Source: Micractinium sp. NFX-FRZ (lineage: Eukaryota; Chlorophyta; Trebouxiophyceae; Chlorellales; Chlorellaceae). Taken from it: DNA of 64,000 nt. The notes under the pieces are model-generated. The model was not told the DNA's origin. It did no database searches and saw nothing but the letters and a program-made list of their open reading frames with translations. A program made the position numbers and the translations under genes. Where the stretch lies: positions 1 through 64,000 of the forward strand of contig JAPTJF010000253.1 of assembly GCA_029339195.1 (NCBI GenBank), read 5' to 3'. Below, piece after piece: positions 1 to 9,475 of the stretch; position 1 is the stretch's first letter; every line of letters begins with the position of its first letter.

Positions 1-682
1 GAGCGGCACCGGCTGCGCGTCATGGTGGGCGGTTGGGCGGCATAGTGCGACACTGCCCGCCACCTGCTGCCCTGGTGATACACGAAACTATGCAAATGAT
101 GCACGTGAAGGTGGAGGCGGTGCCTGAAGAATAACAGGTGCTGCTGTGCCACGCTGCAGCGTGCTGGGCGGGACAGCTGCTGGGCGGCAGGAGAGTGCGG
201 CAGCACGCAGCACCTGGCTGCATGCGGGAGTGTTTCTTTGCCCTGGCCGCTACACACCCCGGCACATTATGCGTGCACTGTCATTATAAAGCATCATATT
301 ATTATGTGATGCGTGGTTCCCACCTCCCGGCCGTCACAGGAGGCGGTGCACGTGCGCCGCGGTGTGCAGCCCCCGGAAGCGAGTGATGCGTCCCACAGCG
401 CTGATAAGCAGCCTGATAAGCAGCCCGGGAATCTATACTTTTTCTTACTGATGACCATACCAGGGAAGTGGGACAGAAAGGATGGTGAGGTCTGGCAAGA
501 AGCCGGGGAGGCCAGCGGGCCCTCCAGATCCTACCGGGTAGGAACTGGTAGGACAGAGTAGGACAGGGTAGGCACAGCTAGGTTGATCCTATGGGTGCTA
601 GGACTGGTATAGGACGGGGGTAGGACTTGGCCGTTCCCACAGTGGATGTGTGCCGCCGTCTGCCTCCCTCATGCTCTTGCAG
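1..682. other. Left-edge non-coding stretch (probable intron or 5' region of the NmrA-like gene)
   Basis: No exon could be supported here. The open frames are short and have no recognisable domain. The only structure is a degenerate short tandem repeat built on GGTAGGAC at about 538-628. A good splice acceptor (TTGCAG) ends at 682 and opens the first recognisable exon. The missing N-terminal Rossmann half of that gene therefore lies to the left of the window or in exons I cannot recognise. Confidence 0.4.
538..628. repeat. Degenerate GGTAGGAC-type short tandem repeat
   Basis: TAGGAC/TAGGCA-like units recur at roughly 8-20 bp spacing through this stretch. It lies just upstream of the first recognised exon of the NmrA-like gene and is probably intronic. 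Confidence 0.5.
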
Positions 683-2187
683 TGCCCCACTTTGATGCCA
701 AGTCAGAGGTGGATGCCTACATGAGGCAGCAGGTGCGGCCCCACTCCTCAGTGCAATCCATTGCAGCTTCATGCATGCAACGGCTGATCACAAGGGCCTG
801 CATCGGGCGGCTCCAGCAGGCAACAACCTCTGCGTGTGCAGCACAGCCCCTCCCCCGCTCAATAGACATGCTGCGGGATCTCTCTCATGCCCCGCCGCAC
901 CCCGCTCTGCCATGTTCCCCCACCCGCCTGGACTCCCTGCAGCTGCCGGGCGCCTGCACCAGCATCCTGCCCTCCATTTTCTACGAGAACCTGCTGCCGG
1001 GAGGGGGCATGGAGCCTAACAAGCAGCCGGATGGAAGCTACGCCCTGTTTGTGCCAGCGGGGCAAGCGAAGGTGAGCCCAAGCTTGCAAGCAAAGCCTTT
1101 GCAAGCCTGGCACTGCTCATCACTAATTTCCTGGTCGCTCAGCGGGTTGGGCTGAGTCTGTTCGTGCGGGTGGGGGGTGCCAAGTCGAGTTGACAGCGGG
1201 GCCAGTGGGCAGGGCGTGGGTGTGTGGGGGGGTAGGGGTCGCAGGGAAGCCGGGGAGGCACAGCATAGCGAGCAGTTTGGGAGTGGTGGCCTGTGTGGCA
1301 CACATGCCAGGTATGCCAGGCAATGTGGTGCTCTGCGGCAGCTCACGTGTCCCTGCCCGGCAGATGAGGCGCCGCGGCTATTCCCAACTCTCTGCCGGCC
1401 ATAGTGGAGCCCTGGCTGCTCTTAACCCTGCTGATGACTGGCTTCCCTTCCACTTGCTCAACCTTTCTGTTGTGCAGCTGTCGTGGTGCGCGACGGCCGA
1501 CATTGGCGGCGTGGCAGCAGCCGCCATTGTGGGCGGGCCGCAGCGGTATGGAGGGAAGACGCTGGGGGTGGCGGGGGAGCATGCCACGCTGGCAGAGGTG
1601 GCAGACATCTTCAGCCGCGTGTTTGGCAAGCAGGTGCGAGACATGCGGGAAGGAGGGAGGGAAGGAGGTTGGGGTGGCAGGGAGTCAAGCCATGCTGGCA
1701 AGGGTGGTGAGGTCGCCAGCTGCGTGGTCAGCAAGCAGGTGCGAGGCGGGGCGCTGCGATTGGCTGGAGGAAACCGAGGACAGGCCGCTTTTGTGTGTGG
1801 CGAGCATCCAAAGGGTGCCGGACGCGCCCTTCTTGGCTCCTCGCCTCTTGCGCACCCTGCCGCTGCCCTCCCTGGCCCCTGGCACGCGTTGCCTGCTCCT
1901 GTTCCAAGCCGGCTGAGCCGCGCCCTCCCTGCAACCCCTCCCTCTTTCTGCTGCCCCAGGTGTCCGCGGTCACCCCGCCTGCGGACGACTGGGCGGCGGC
2001 GGTGCAGGGTTCTGGCGTCCCCAAGCCTGCCGCTGAGGATCTGGCCAACATGTTCCTGTTTTACGACACCGTGGACATGAGGCAGATGCGCCCGCTGGAG
2101 CAGACGCGTGAGATGTGGCCGGACGTGCAGGGGCTGGAGGCGTGGCTGACGGCGCACAAGGACAAGTTTGCGCAGCTGTTCGCCTGA
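683..2187 (+). CDS. NmrA-like family protein, C-terminal part (5' partial)
   Basis: Exons: 683-732, 943-1071, 1478-1633, 1960-2187; stop TGA at 2185. The visible 186 residues match the C-terminal half of NmrA-like (NMRAL1/HSCARG-type) atypical short-chain dehydrogenase proteins. They contain a 'HFDAKSEVDAYMRQ' segment (family: HFDxKxEVExYxR), 'SIFYENLLPG', 'SWCATADIGGVAAAAI' and 'AEDLANMFLFYDT' near the end. Family members bind NAD(P) through an N-terminal Rossmann fold and often act as redox sensors rather than enzymes. The GxxGxxG part is not in this window, so binding cannot be checked. Intron phases agree between all four exons. The donor of exon 1478-1633 is duplicated 105 bp downstream in frame (see repeat at 1731). 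Family assignment is fairly firm; function is inferred. Confidence 0.8.
1731..1745 (+). repeat. Duplicated 5' splice site of the NmrA-like gene (copy of 1626-1640)
   Basis: The 15 bases GCAAGCAGGTGCGAG at the true exon end (1626-1640, donor GT at 1634) recur exactly at 1731-1745 with a second usable GT at 1739. The offset is 105 bases and the frame between the two donors is open. Use of the second donor would add 35 residues without a frameshift. Confidence 0.6.
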
Positions 2188-3131
2188 GCTGCGCTGCTGG
2201 TCAGCTGCTCCGGCAGCGCAGCAAGCCTGCTTGTCCAGCTGTGTGCCTGAGCGGCGGTGCCGAGCTGTCTGTCTTTGCCCCAGCGGCACCCGTTGTTGGC
2301 ACCCCTGCAGCCGCCTTGCCAGCATGGGCGGTCTCACACCCGTCCCTGGCCCTGTGTGCGAGCCGATTTTGCCTGTGTATCTCCCTGCCTGTTCTCGCGC
2401 GCTGACACCGACGCATGATGCTGTTTCCAACCGAGCGCCTGTGCTTTGCAAATTTGCAGTGGCCTGCCTTGTCTACCACCTGCCTTGCCTGCTGCTCGCC
2501 TCATCGCGTCTCGTGCCACTTGTCTCATGCCAATTTTAAAAGCCAAGATGTTTCGGTGTCAGCTCACTGTGTGTATCATACCATTTCTTTGACAGCCGAG
2601 CACCAGCCTGAGCTGAGCTCGAGCGGGCATCAACAGCTGAGCACCAGCCTGAGCTTGATGCAGGCCGGTGCTGGTCAGTGATGGATGAGTCACTGTAGAA
2701 CACTTCAGGACTTGGTGCAGCAGGGAGTGACTGACTGACCATGTACTGACCGACTGACCACGTATAGTAAAGTGACCGGTAGACATGGGAGCGTTGCACC
2801 GGCCTGCCTGGTGGCCACATGGCATGCCGGAACAGGTGCCTGAAACGGGATGCCACTTGGCAGGCTATGCCAGTGTGCTCTTATGATAGTTTCGGGGCTC
2901 AATTTGCGGGGTTAGAAGGCCGAACTGCACGCAAACCGCTGACCGCGAGATGCATGCTGCGCGCTTTCTGCACGGCCTCCTCCTCCCCAACGGCCGCTTT
3001 ACGCCACACCATAGCTCCCACCGTTCTGAGCACAAATTGTGACTTGCACAGCCAGCCTGCTACGCTGCCCCCGTGCCCTCCCCAGTGGCTCCCTGCGCCA
3101 GCAAGCACCAAATTATACTAGAGCCAGCAAA
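2188..3131. other. Intergenic: 3' region of NmrA-like gene and 5' region of PDX2
   Basis: No supported coding region. It holds two copies of GAGCACCAGCCTGAGCT (near 2597 and 2638) and a short GACTGACTGACC-type repeat near 2726-2760. The promoter and 5' leader of PDX2 must lie in its right half, but I see no recognisable element. Confidence 0.5.
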
Positions 3132-5431
3132 ATGCAGGACCTCCGTATAGGCGTGCTGGCGCTGCAGGGCAGCTTTCGCGAGCACATGACCCTGCTGCGC
3201 CGCATTCCGGGCGTGGAACCGGTGGAGGTCCGCACAAAGGAGGAGCTTGACAGCGTAGCGGGGCTCATTATCCCAGGTGCGCGCCGCTGAGGCCCCGGGT
3301 GGGGGAAGCGGCCCAGCCGCCGCCGCCGCTGCCTGCCGCCGCCGCTGCTGCCGCCGCTGCACGCGCACACCCCATCCCGGTCGTCTATGGCACCCTTTGT
3401 GTCCTACCAGCCGCCCACCCTGGCAGCCCATCGCCCACAGTTTGCACGTTCGTTGTGGTGGGCGGCTTATGCCGCGCCCGCCTGCTCAGCACCCAGCACC
3501 CACCCACCCCTGGGAGAGAGAGAGCCCTTGTAACTGCTGCTGCCCGCAGGGGGGGAGAGCACCACGATGGCGCTCGTGGCGGAGCGCTGGGGCCTCATCC
3601 CCCAGCTGCAGGCCTTTGCCGCTGCCCGCCGCCCCATCTGGGGCACCTGTGCCGGCCTCATCTTCCTGGCCAACCGCGCCTCAGGTGGGTGCTGGCCCTC
3701 CGTTGCACTTTTGCTGGTGGGTTGGGCTGGTGGAGCCTGCGTGGCACCCTGTGCAGGCTCATCCCATCCGCCTAGCGAAATGCTCCTCGAGTATGCGTCT
3801 GGTTGAATCGAATGTCCACTTATGCGTTATGCGCGTGTGTGCTTGCTGGCGGGATGCTGGCTTGCTGGGTGCTGGCAGCAGGCGGCGTGAGCCAGCCTCT
3901 GCGACAGACACAGTCGCAGCGGCAGCAGCTGGGGAGGATAGACGGCGCAAAGTGCTGCAGGGCAGCTTCGCGACCACGGGGCTGGCCGCGCCTGCTGTGC
4001 GCCCCTGCCTAATTGCCGCAACCGAACACATGCTGTCCTGCTCTGCTGCTGCCGTGCGCCTGCAGGCATGAAGGAGGGCGGGCAGGCGCTGCTGGGCGGG
4101 CTGGACTGCATGGTGCAGCGGAACTTCTTTGGGGCCCAGGTGGGTGCTTTGGGCACGTTAATGTTTGGAGAGAGCCTGAGGACGGGAGGAAGGCTGGCAG
4201 GCTGGCGGGCTGGGCAGGGCACGTGTTGCATGGATGGGTGTGGAGAGAGTGGCAACGCGAGATGGCTTGGTATTTTGGCTCCCGCTTTGCTGCAGATCAA
4301 CGCCTTTGAGGTGCACCTGCCCGAATCCTTCTGCCCCTGGAGCCGCACCTCACACCCATTGCTTCCTGTCTCCATGTTCCCAACCCACACTCGCCCCGCA
4401 GATCAACAGCTTTGAGACGCAGCTGCCCGCGCCGCCCTGCCTGCCGCGCGGCACCGACCCATCCGACACCTTCCGGGCAGTCTTCATCCGCGCCCCCGGC
4501 ATCACTGAGACCGGGCCGGGTGCGCTTGGGTGGCAGCTAGGGCTGTTTTGCCAGCCGCCGGCGAGGAGGTTCTGGCAGAGTGCGGCCATGGTGGCCCCTC
4601 CAGAGCCAGGCCGCCGTGGCCATGCAGCCAACCCTTCTACTCTGCAACTTGCGTGCTCCTGAGGGGGCCCTCATGGCAGTGCAGCCAAGCCTTCTACTCT
4701 GCAACCTGCGTGCTCTTTCTTTTTTCCTCCTTGGCAGTGCCGCCAACCCTTGGTATTCTGCAACACATGTGCTTACCTGCCTTTTGACCTTGTTTGACCT
4801 TGACGTTGACCGTGTCGCAACCGCAGCCGTGGAGGTGCTGGCGGAGTATGCCCTGACTGCTGAGGAGCGCGCGGCGCAGCAGCGGGACAGCGTGGTGGTG
4901 GCGGTGCGCAGCGGGCACCTCATGGCCACCGCTTTCCACCCGGAGCTGACGCAGGCAAGCTGTTCAGTGTGGGCATGCCTGCGTGCAGCAGGGATTATGG
5001 GGCGTTTAAGTGGTGGGTGGGTGGGTGGGCAAGGTCTGCGGGTGTGGGATGTGTGCGCTCAGCAGTTGCCGTGAGGGAGGCGAGTAGCCAGGGTTGAACG
5101 TGGACACATTTGCACCGCTTCTCCTCTTACGAAAGGCTCAGCATGCTTGCGCTTTGCTGCAGCCCTGCGCCTTCTAATGCAACCTTCCTCTTGCTGCCCA
5201 AACGTGCACACTCTGTGCCGCCCCACCTACCCTCCCACAGCACCCATCTCTTTGAATGCCCCAGGTTTGCATTTGCTCCCGCAGGACCAGCGGTGGCACG
5301 AGCTGTTTGTGGAGATGGTGCAGCGGCACGCAGCCGACGCGGCGGCAGCAGCAGCGGCGGCCCCCACGCCCGACCCCTTTGCCAAGCTCGGCCGTGCACC
5401 CACCCGCCCTGCTGACCTGCCTGTGTACTAG
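3132..5431 (+). CDS. PDX2: Pyridoxal 5'-phosphate synthase glutaminase subunit PDX2 (PdxT/SNO family)
   Basis: Exons: 3132-3276, 3550-3684, 4066-4139, 4402-4519, 4827-4954, 5285-5431; 248 residues, typical for the family plus a short Ala/Pro-rich tail. It is the class I amidotransferase subunit that releases ammonia from glutamine for PDX1, which builds pyridoxal phosphate. Visible motifs: N-terminal '[13 protein letters not shown]'; oxyanion 'PGGESTTM' (residues 48-55); nucleophile Cys82 in '[11 protein letters not shown]'; 'RNFFGAQINSFE'; and catalytic His195/Glu197 in 'TAFHPELT'. No transit peptide is evident, in line with cytosolic B6 synthesis in plants. The intron after 4954 has a GC donor (CAG|GCAAGC). 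A decayed copy of the start of exon 4 lies at 4296. Identification is confident. Confidence 0.93.
4296..4340 (+). repeat. Ghost copy of PDX2 exon 4 start, with its own splice acceptor
   Basis: An acceptor TGCTGCAG at 4288-4295 is followed by bases that translate as INAFEVHLP. This parallels INSFETQLP at the true exon start 106 bp downstream (4402). No good GT/GC donor follows in frame, so I read it as a decaying duplicate rather than a working alternative exon. Confidence 0.65.
4621..4775. repeat. Three-copy ~57-bp tandem repeat in PDX2 intron 5's left neighbour (intron 4520-4826)
   Basis: A unit reading roughly GCAGCCAACCCTTCTACTCT followed by GCAACCTGCGTGCTC occurs three times, with its GCAGCCA/GCCGCCA start at 4624, 4681 and 4739. 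The first two copies are close; the third is degenerate. It lies wholly inside the intron between PDX2 exons 4 and 5. Confidence 0.75.
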
Positions 5432-6904
5432 GCGGGAGGCGGGGAGGTCGTCATTTTGGAGCGATCTATCCCTTGCCTTGGCGACTCAGGGTGCAGCCGT
5501 CTGGCCGGCCGCTATGCTGTGCCTTGGGGGCAGCAGCCCCGGCGCACCAGCAGGCACTCTCTTGCTCGTAGTTGGGCGCTACACCAACCATGCCTTCTGT
5601 GTGCCCCCCGCTTGCACCCATGCCTGCTCGCCTCCCCTCCAGCTGGTGTAATCACAACTGCTGCATTCCCTTTGGCGCCACACCCAGGGCCCCCCTGCCC
5701 GCTCGTCTCCCCGCCAGCCTGCGCTCCCCTGATTCATTCTTTCCTGGCCTGGGTGGGACGTGTCACATTCATGAATTCCTTGTTTGCCTCCCCGGCAACC
5801 ATTTCATTGTTCGCCTTGCTGCAACACATGCCTCACTGGAATAAGCTGAGCAAAGAGGGCGGGGCTGGGGGAGGATGGCAAGGGAGATAGTGGTGTGGCT
5901 GCGGGAGCGCGCCAGGCAGGTTGCAAATAGCAGTGGAGTGGAAGGCGGGGGAGGCCAGCGGCTTGGCTGGTGTGGCACCTGCCGCCATTCGGGCAAGACA
6001 GGTGGGTGTCGAGTGCTGGACGCAAGCTGGGGAGCAGTGCACAAATAAAGAAGAGAGGAGGGGAGGCTTGGGAAAAAGGGAGGGGGCAGCCATGAAACAT
6101 GGGGGAGGGAGGACGGGGGGGTGGGAGGGAGAAAAGAGAAAACAGTTCTAGTGTCTCTATTTCAGCAATTCGTCAGGAGGGGAAGGGCCACTGGTGGCGG
6201 AGGCCGAACGATATGGGCTGGGCTGGCAGCAGGGCGCAGGGTTTAGGCAGTGGGAAAAGTTGTGGGTGGGGGGGTGGTCACGTCTAAGGCACCCTTGTTG
6301 CAGGGGCGGTTCCGGGGGCTGGGGTGCATGGGGGCAGGGGGTGCATGATGCAGTACATAGGTCGATCCGGGTGGGGGCTAGTGAGCGGGATACCAAAGGA
6401 GCAGCGCTTTGCAGCACGCTGCAGTGCGTTGCGAGAAGGGGAGGGGCCGCCTGGGCCCGAGCCCGGCGGCATCGCTGCGGCATTCAGGGCGGCAGGGGGT
6501 ACAAAGGGTCGGCAGGGGGGCAAAAGGCGCAACGTGGGATGGGATGGGATGGGGTGGGGCTAGTCGAGGATCAGAGGGGAGACAAGCGGGCACATCAGGT
6601 TGGTGGGTGGCTTTCAGGGCAGGATCCTGAGCAGGCTTTATGCAGGGAAGGGAAAGAGTGCGAGCCGAGCGCTCCTCAGCTGCACCGCCCGCCCAGCGCG
6701 CCGCCAGGGCCTTTCAATGCAATGGGGAGGGTGGCGGCGGGGGGCCAGGCAGGCGGCCCGTGGTCAGCGGCGCCGGCGCCGGTGCCGGCGCTGGCCTCAC
6801 GGCACAGCCTTAACGGTGCCGGCAAGCATCTGCCTTGCGGCACTAGCAGCTAGTGCAGGGCTGTGTTGTGTCGCGGCAGCTACGTCTGACACGTGGCGGG
6901 CTGC
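5432..6904. other. Convergent intergenic region (3' ends of PDX2 and cyclin-like gene)
   Basis: No supported coding region. Both flanking genes end here, so much of it should be 3' UTR. It holds a (GGGAT)n-like run near 6537-6562 and G-rich tracts around 6090-6130 and 6250-6350. A TGTAA lies at 5647. Confidence 0.5.
5647..5651 (+). terminator. Candidate TGTAA polyadenylation signal of PDX2
   Basis: TGTAA, the usual green-algal polyadenylation signal, lies about 215 bases past the PDX2 stop. The motif is short and can occur by chance. Confidence 0.4.
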
Positions 6905-8762
6905 TCAAATGACCAGGCCGCCTCGCTTCAGCACGGCCTGCACCTCCCAGTCGATGGCGATCAGGGCAGCCAGCTCGCGGTCGCTCAGCAGCTCCGCCGA
7001 GGCGTTGGTGGCGCGGCACATGAGGGTGCTGCGGGAAAACGGGGGGGAGGGAGGGGTTGAATGGGTGTGAGAAGAGGGCGGCAACATGTTTCGGCAGAGG
7101 GGAGGGAGGGTTTGGTGGCACTGGTGCATGGGGGCCAAGGGAAGCGAAGAGAGTAAAGGCAGGGCGGGGGAGGACGAGGGGCGGGGCACGCCCTCACCGG
7201 AGTGCTCCCTAGTATGGGGCAGGGGAGGCGGGAGGGAGGGCTGGAGGCTGGGAGGCCTGCCGGGCATGGCGTGTGCACCCACCCATCCCCGCCACCCACC
7301 GGCTGCCCCCCTGTGCGAAACCCACCCGCTCCTGCTCCCCTGCCTGCTCACCGGTTGGGCACGGCGGTGCGCACGGAGGCGTGCTTGAGGGCGATCCACC
7401 AGCAGGAGACGAGGTCGTGGATGAGGAGCTGCTCGTTGGCCAGGTACTGCAGGCGGAGACAGGAAGGGGAAGGGCAGGCAAGGGCGGGGGTGAGATTCGA
7501 GGGAAGCAGATCATGTAAGGCAGGCGGTTGATTAGGCGGTGCTCATTGGCCAAGACTTTCGGACGCGGCGGCAGTGGCGTGTGCGATCCAGCTGTTGCAC
7601 GCATGCCATGCACCGCTGCCCCGCCAGCGCAGCGGTTGCAACATGCACACGACGCTGATGACCCCGCCGCCAGCCCAGCGGATGCACCCGTGGAGGCGCC
7701 GCCCACACACACACAGGCACACAGGCACACACACACGAACCTGCATCGGGAACTTGCCCTCATATGCCGCCTCCAGCTGTATGCATAAGAGGCGGGTGGG
7801 GCAGGAAGATGAAGGGCAAGCGGGGGGAGGGCGCAACAAGGCAGGAGCCAGAAGAGGACGGGGTGCCAGGGGCGGTAGGGCGGCACCCACAGGGCAGGAG
7901 CGGGTAAGGGTGAGGATAAGAACCGTAACCCAGGAACCCTAAGTGATTTCTGCTTGGGGTTGGCAACTTTCAGGCATGGCTGCCGCTGGGGGCAGGCCGG
8001 GGAGTGCAGCCCCCGGGGAAGGGCAGCAGCAGCGGGCGGCAGCGGCGTGCGGGAGATGGGTGGGCATGTGCCGGTGCGCAGGCAGCTGGCTGGCCGCCCC
8101 AACCCAACCCAATCGCACCTGCAGCTGGCGGAGGTATTTGAACAGGTGAAGCCCGCACTCTATCAAGTGCTCCGTCATGTAGACCTGCGGTGCGGGGCGG
8201 TGGGGTGGGGCAGGGCGGCGGGTGGAGTTACCTCTGGGCAGCTGGTGATGCAGCTTCGGCGGGCGGCGGCAGCAGGCGCCACCGGCAGCCAACCGGCCCA
8301 CCCACCTTTGGCTGCAGCTGCACCAGCTTCTGCCCCCAGGTGGTCAGCTGGTTGCGCAGCATGGCCTCCAGCTTGCTGTCCTGCTCCTCCTGCTCCGTGA
8401 CGATGGTGTCGCAGCTGGCGGCGCTGTCGGAGCGGCCGCTGCTGGCCAGCCCGCACTCGCCGTCGTCGCCGGCCTCCCCCTCCTCCCCGCAGGCCGCAGC
8501 ATCCGAGCTGAGCCGCCGCCGCTTGCCCTCGTCCTCCTGATCGGGGAAGGAGGGCGCGGGAAGCGGTTAGGGAGGCAGGCAGGAAGCTAGCAGTTATCGC
8601 CCACCCCTGAAGCGATACATGTCCGGGATGGCCCGCCACCCGACAGGTTGGCGTGCTCACCCGTGGCGGCGTTTCCAAGCGGGCCTCATCGGGGGTGATG
8701 CCGATCTCCGCTGTCTCGCGGCGGGGGTCCGCGCAGCTGGCGCTGCACTCGGCCGGGTCCAT
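6905..8762 (-). CDS. Small cyclin-like protein (cyclin-box-like C-terminal half)
   Basis: Exons (minus): 8762-8661, 8536-8306, 8184-8119, 7776-7741, 7446-7352, 7028-6905; 217 residues. The N-terminal ~100 residues are acidic and Ser-rich, with a basic patch 'GKRRRL' that could act in nuclear import. The C-terminal ~110 residues look helical: 'YMTEHLIECGLHLFKYLRQL', then 'LLIHDLVSCWWIALKH', 'AVPNRTLMCRATNAS', 'ELLSDRELAALIAIDWEV'. The order 'xxCxWIALKHxxVRTxVP ... L..RE...L.AIDWEV' resembles helices 3-5 of a cyclin box (AxxxLACKYEE ... EREIL.ALDWDL). The similarity is distant and read by eye, so cyclin function is inference. If it is a cyclin, it would pair with a CDK. A decayed copy of the exon 5 start lies at 7528-7556. 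Confidence 0.5.
7528..7556 (-). repeat. Ghost copy of cyclin-like exon 5 start
   Basis: On the minus strand this reads LANEHRLINRL. It parallels LANEQLLIHDL at the start of the true exon (7446 downward), 110 bp away. It has lost the CTGCAG acceptor. It lies in the intron between exons 4 and 5. Confidence 0.6.
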
Positions 8763-9475
8763 TGTCGCGCCCTCGTGCGTGGTGGCCGGAAGGCTGGCGC
8801 GGCGGTACCAGCCGATCAGAAGAGGTCTGAGGATTAGAGCAGGCATTGGGAGGGCCGGGAATATGAGGGGGAGTTGGCGGGGCAGTTTCACAGGATTCAC
8901 CCCAGGTTCACAGCGCCCTCCCAGCCCACCGCCAGTGTGGCATTCAGCCTCTGATTGGCGGGCTGGCGCTTTATCTGCACGGGCGGGTCCCTCGTGTAGT
9001 TTGTGGGCTAATAAAAACGGCCGGGGGCAGTGGGGGCTGCCCAGGGTGCGCGGGGGGCGCCGGGACCCGAGTAGCCACGAGCAGCCGCTGGGGAAGTCAA
9101 AACCATGGAGCAGTTTGGCACGGAGAGGTTACACAGCAGAGGAAGCAACAGCCAATCATATACAAAACCGAACACATGATTCAGAGCAACAACACACATA
9201 CATATTGATCAACAGGCAAACATCCAGCAAGGGTGCATGGGTGCGGGTGGGGGCGGAGCGGGCCCGGTATCTGGTACCGCCGGCCCCAGGTCGGCCGGCC
9301 AGTGCCCGCCCGCCTGCCCATGCTGCCAGGCAGCGCCTCTGAGCAACAGACCGCGTCAACACAGTCCCGCTGCTGCCGACCCAGCCGGCTATAGGAGTCC
9401 AACTTTGCTGCACTGCCAGCCGAGGCGCCCAGCTGAGGCGACCTTCTGTAGTGGAACGCACCCGCCTCGTGCCGG
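8763..9475. other. Intergenic: upstream of cyclin-like gene, 3' region of golgin gene
   Basis: No supported coding region. The left part should hold the promoter of the minus-strand cyclin-like gene. The right part should be 3' UTR of the golgin gene. No promoter motif was recognised. Confidence 0.5.
9129..9133 (-). terminator. Candidate TGTAA polyadenylation signal of the golgin gene
   Basis: TGTAA on the minus strand, about 345 bases past the golgin stop at 9476. It is supported only by motif and position. Confidence 0.35.

Noticed and set aside
3803..3822. tRNA-like T-arm (GGTTGAATCGAATGTCC)
   Set aside because: No acceptor stem, D-arm or anticodon arm can be folded around it. It lies in a PDX2 intron.
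4296..4519. Mutually exclusive exons in PDX2
   Set aside because: The upstream copy has no usable donor and diverges after nine residues, so a decayed duplicate fits better.
5650..5890. Small open frames after PDX2 as extra genes
   Set aside because: Low complexity, no splice-consistent structure, and located in the expected 3' UTR.
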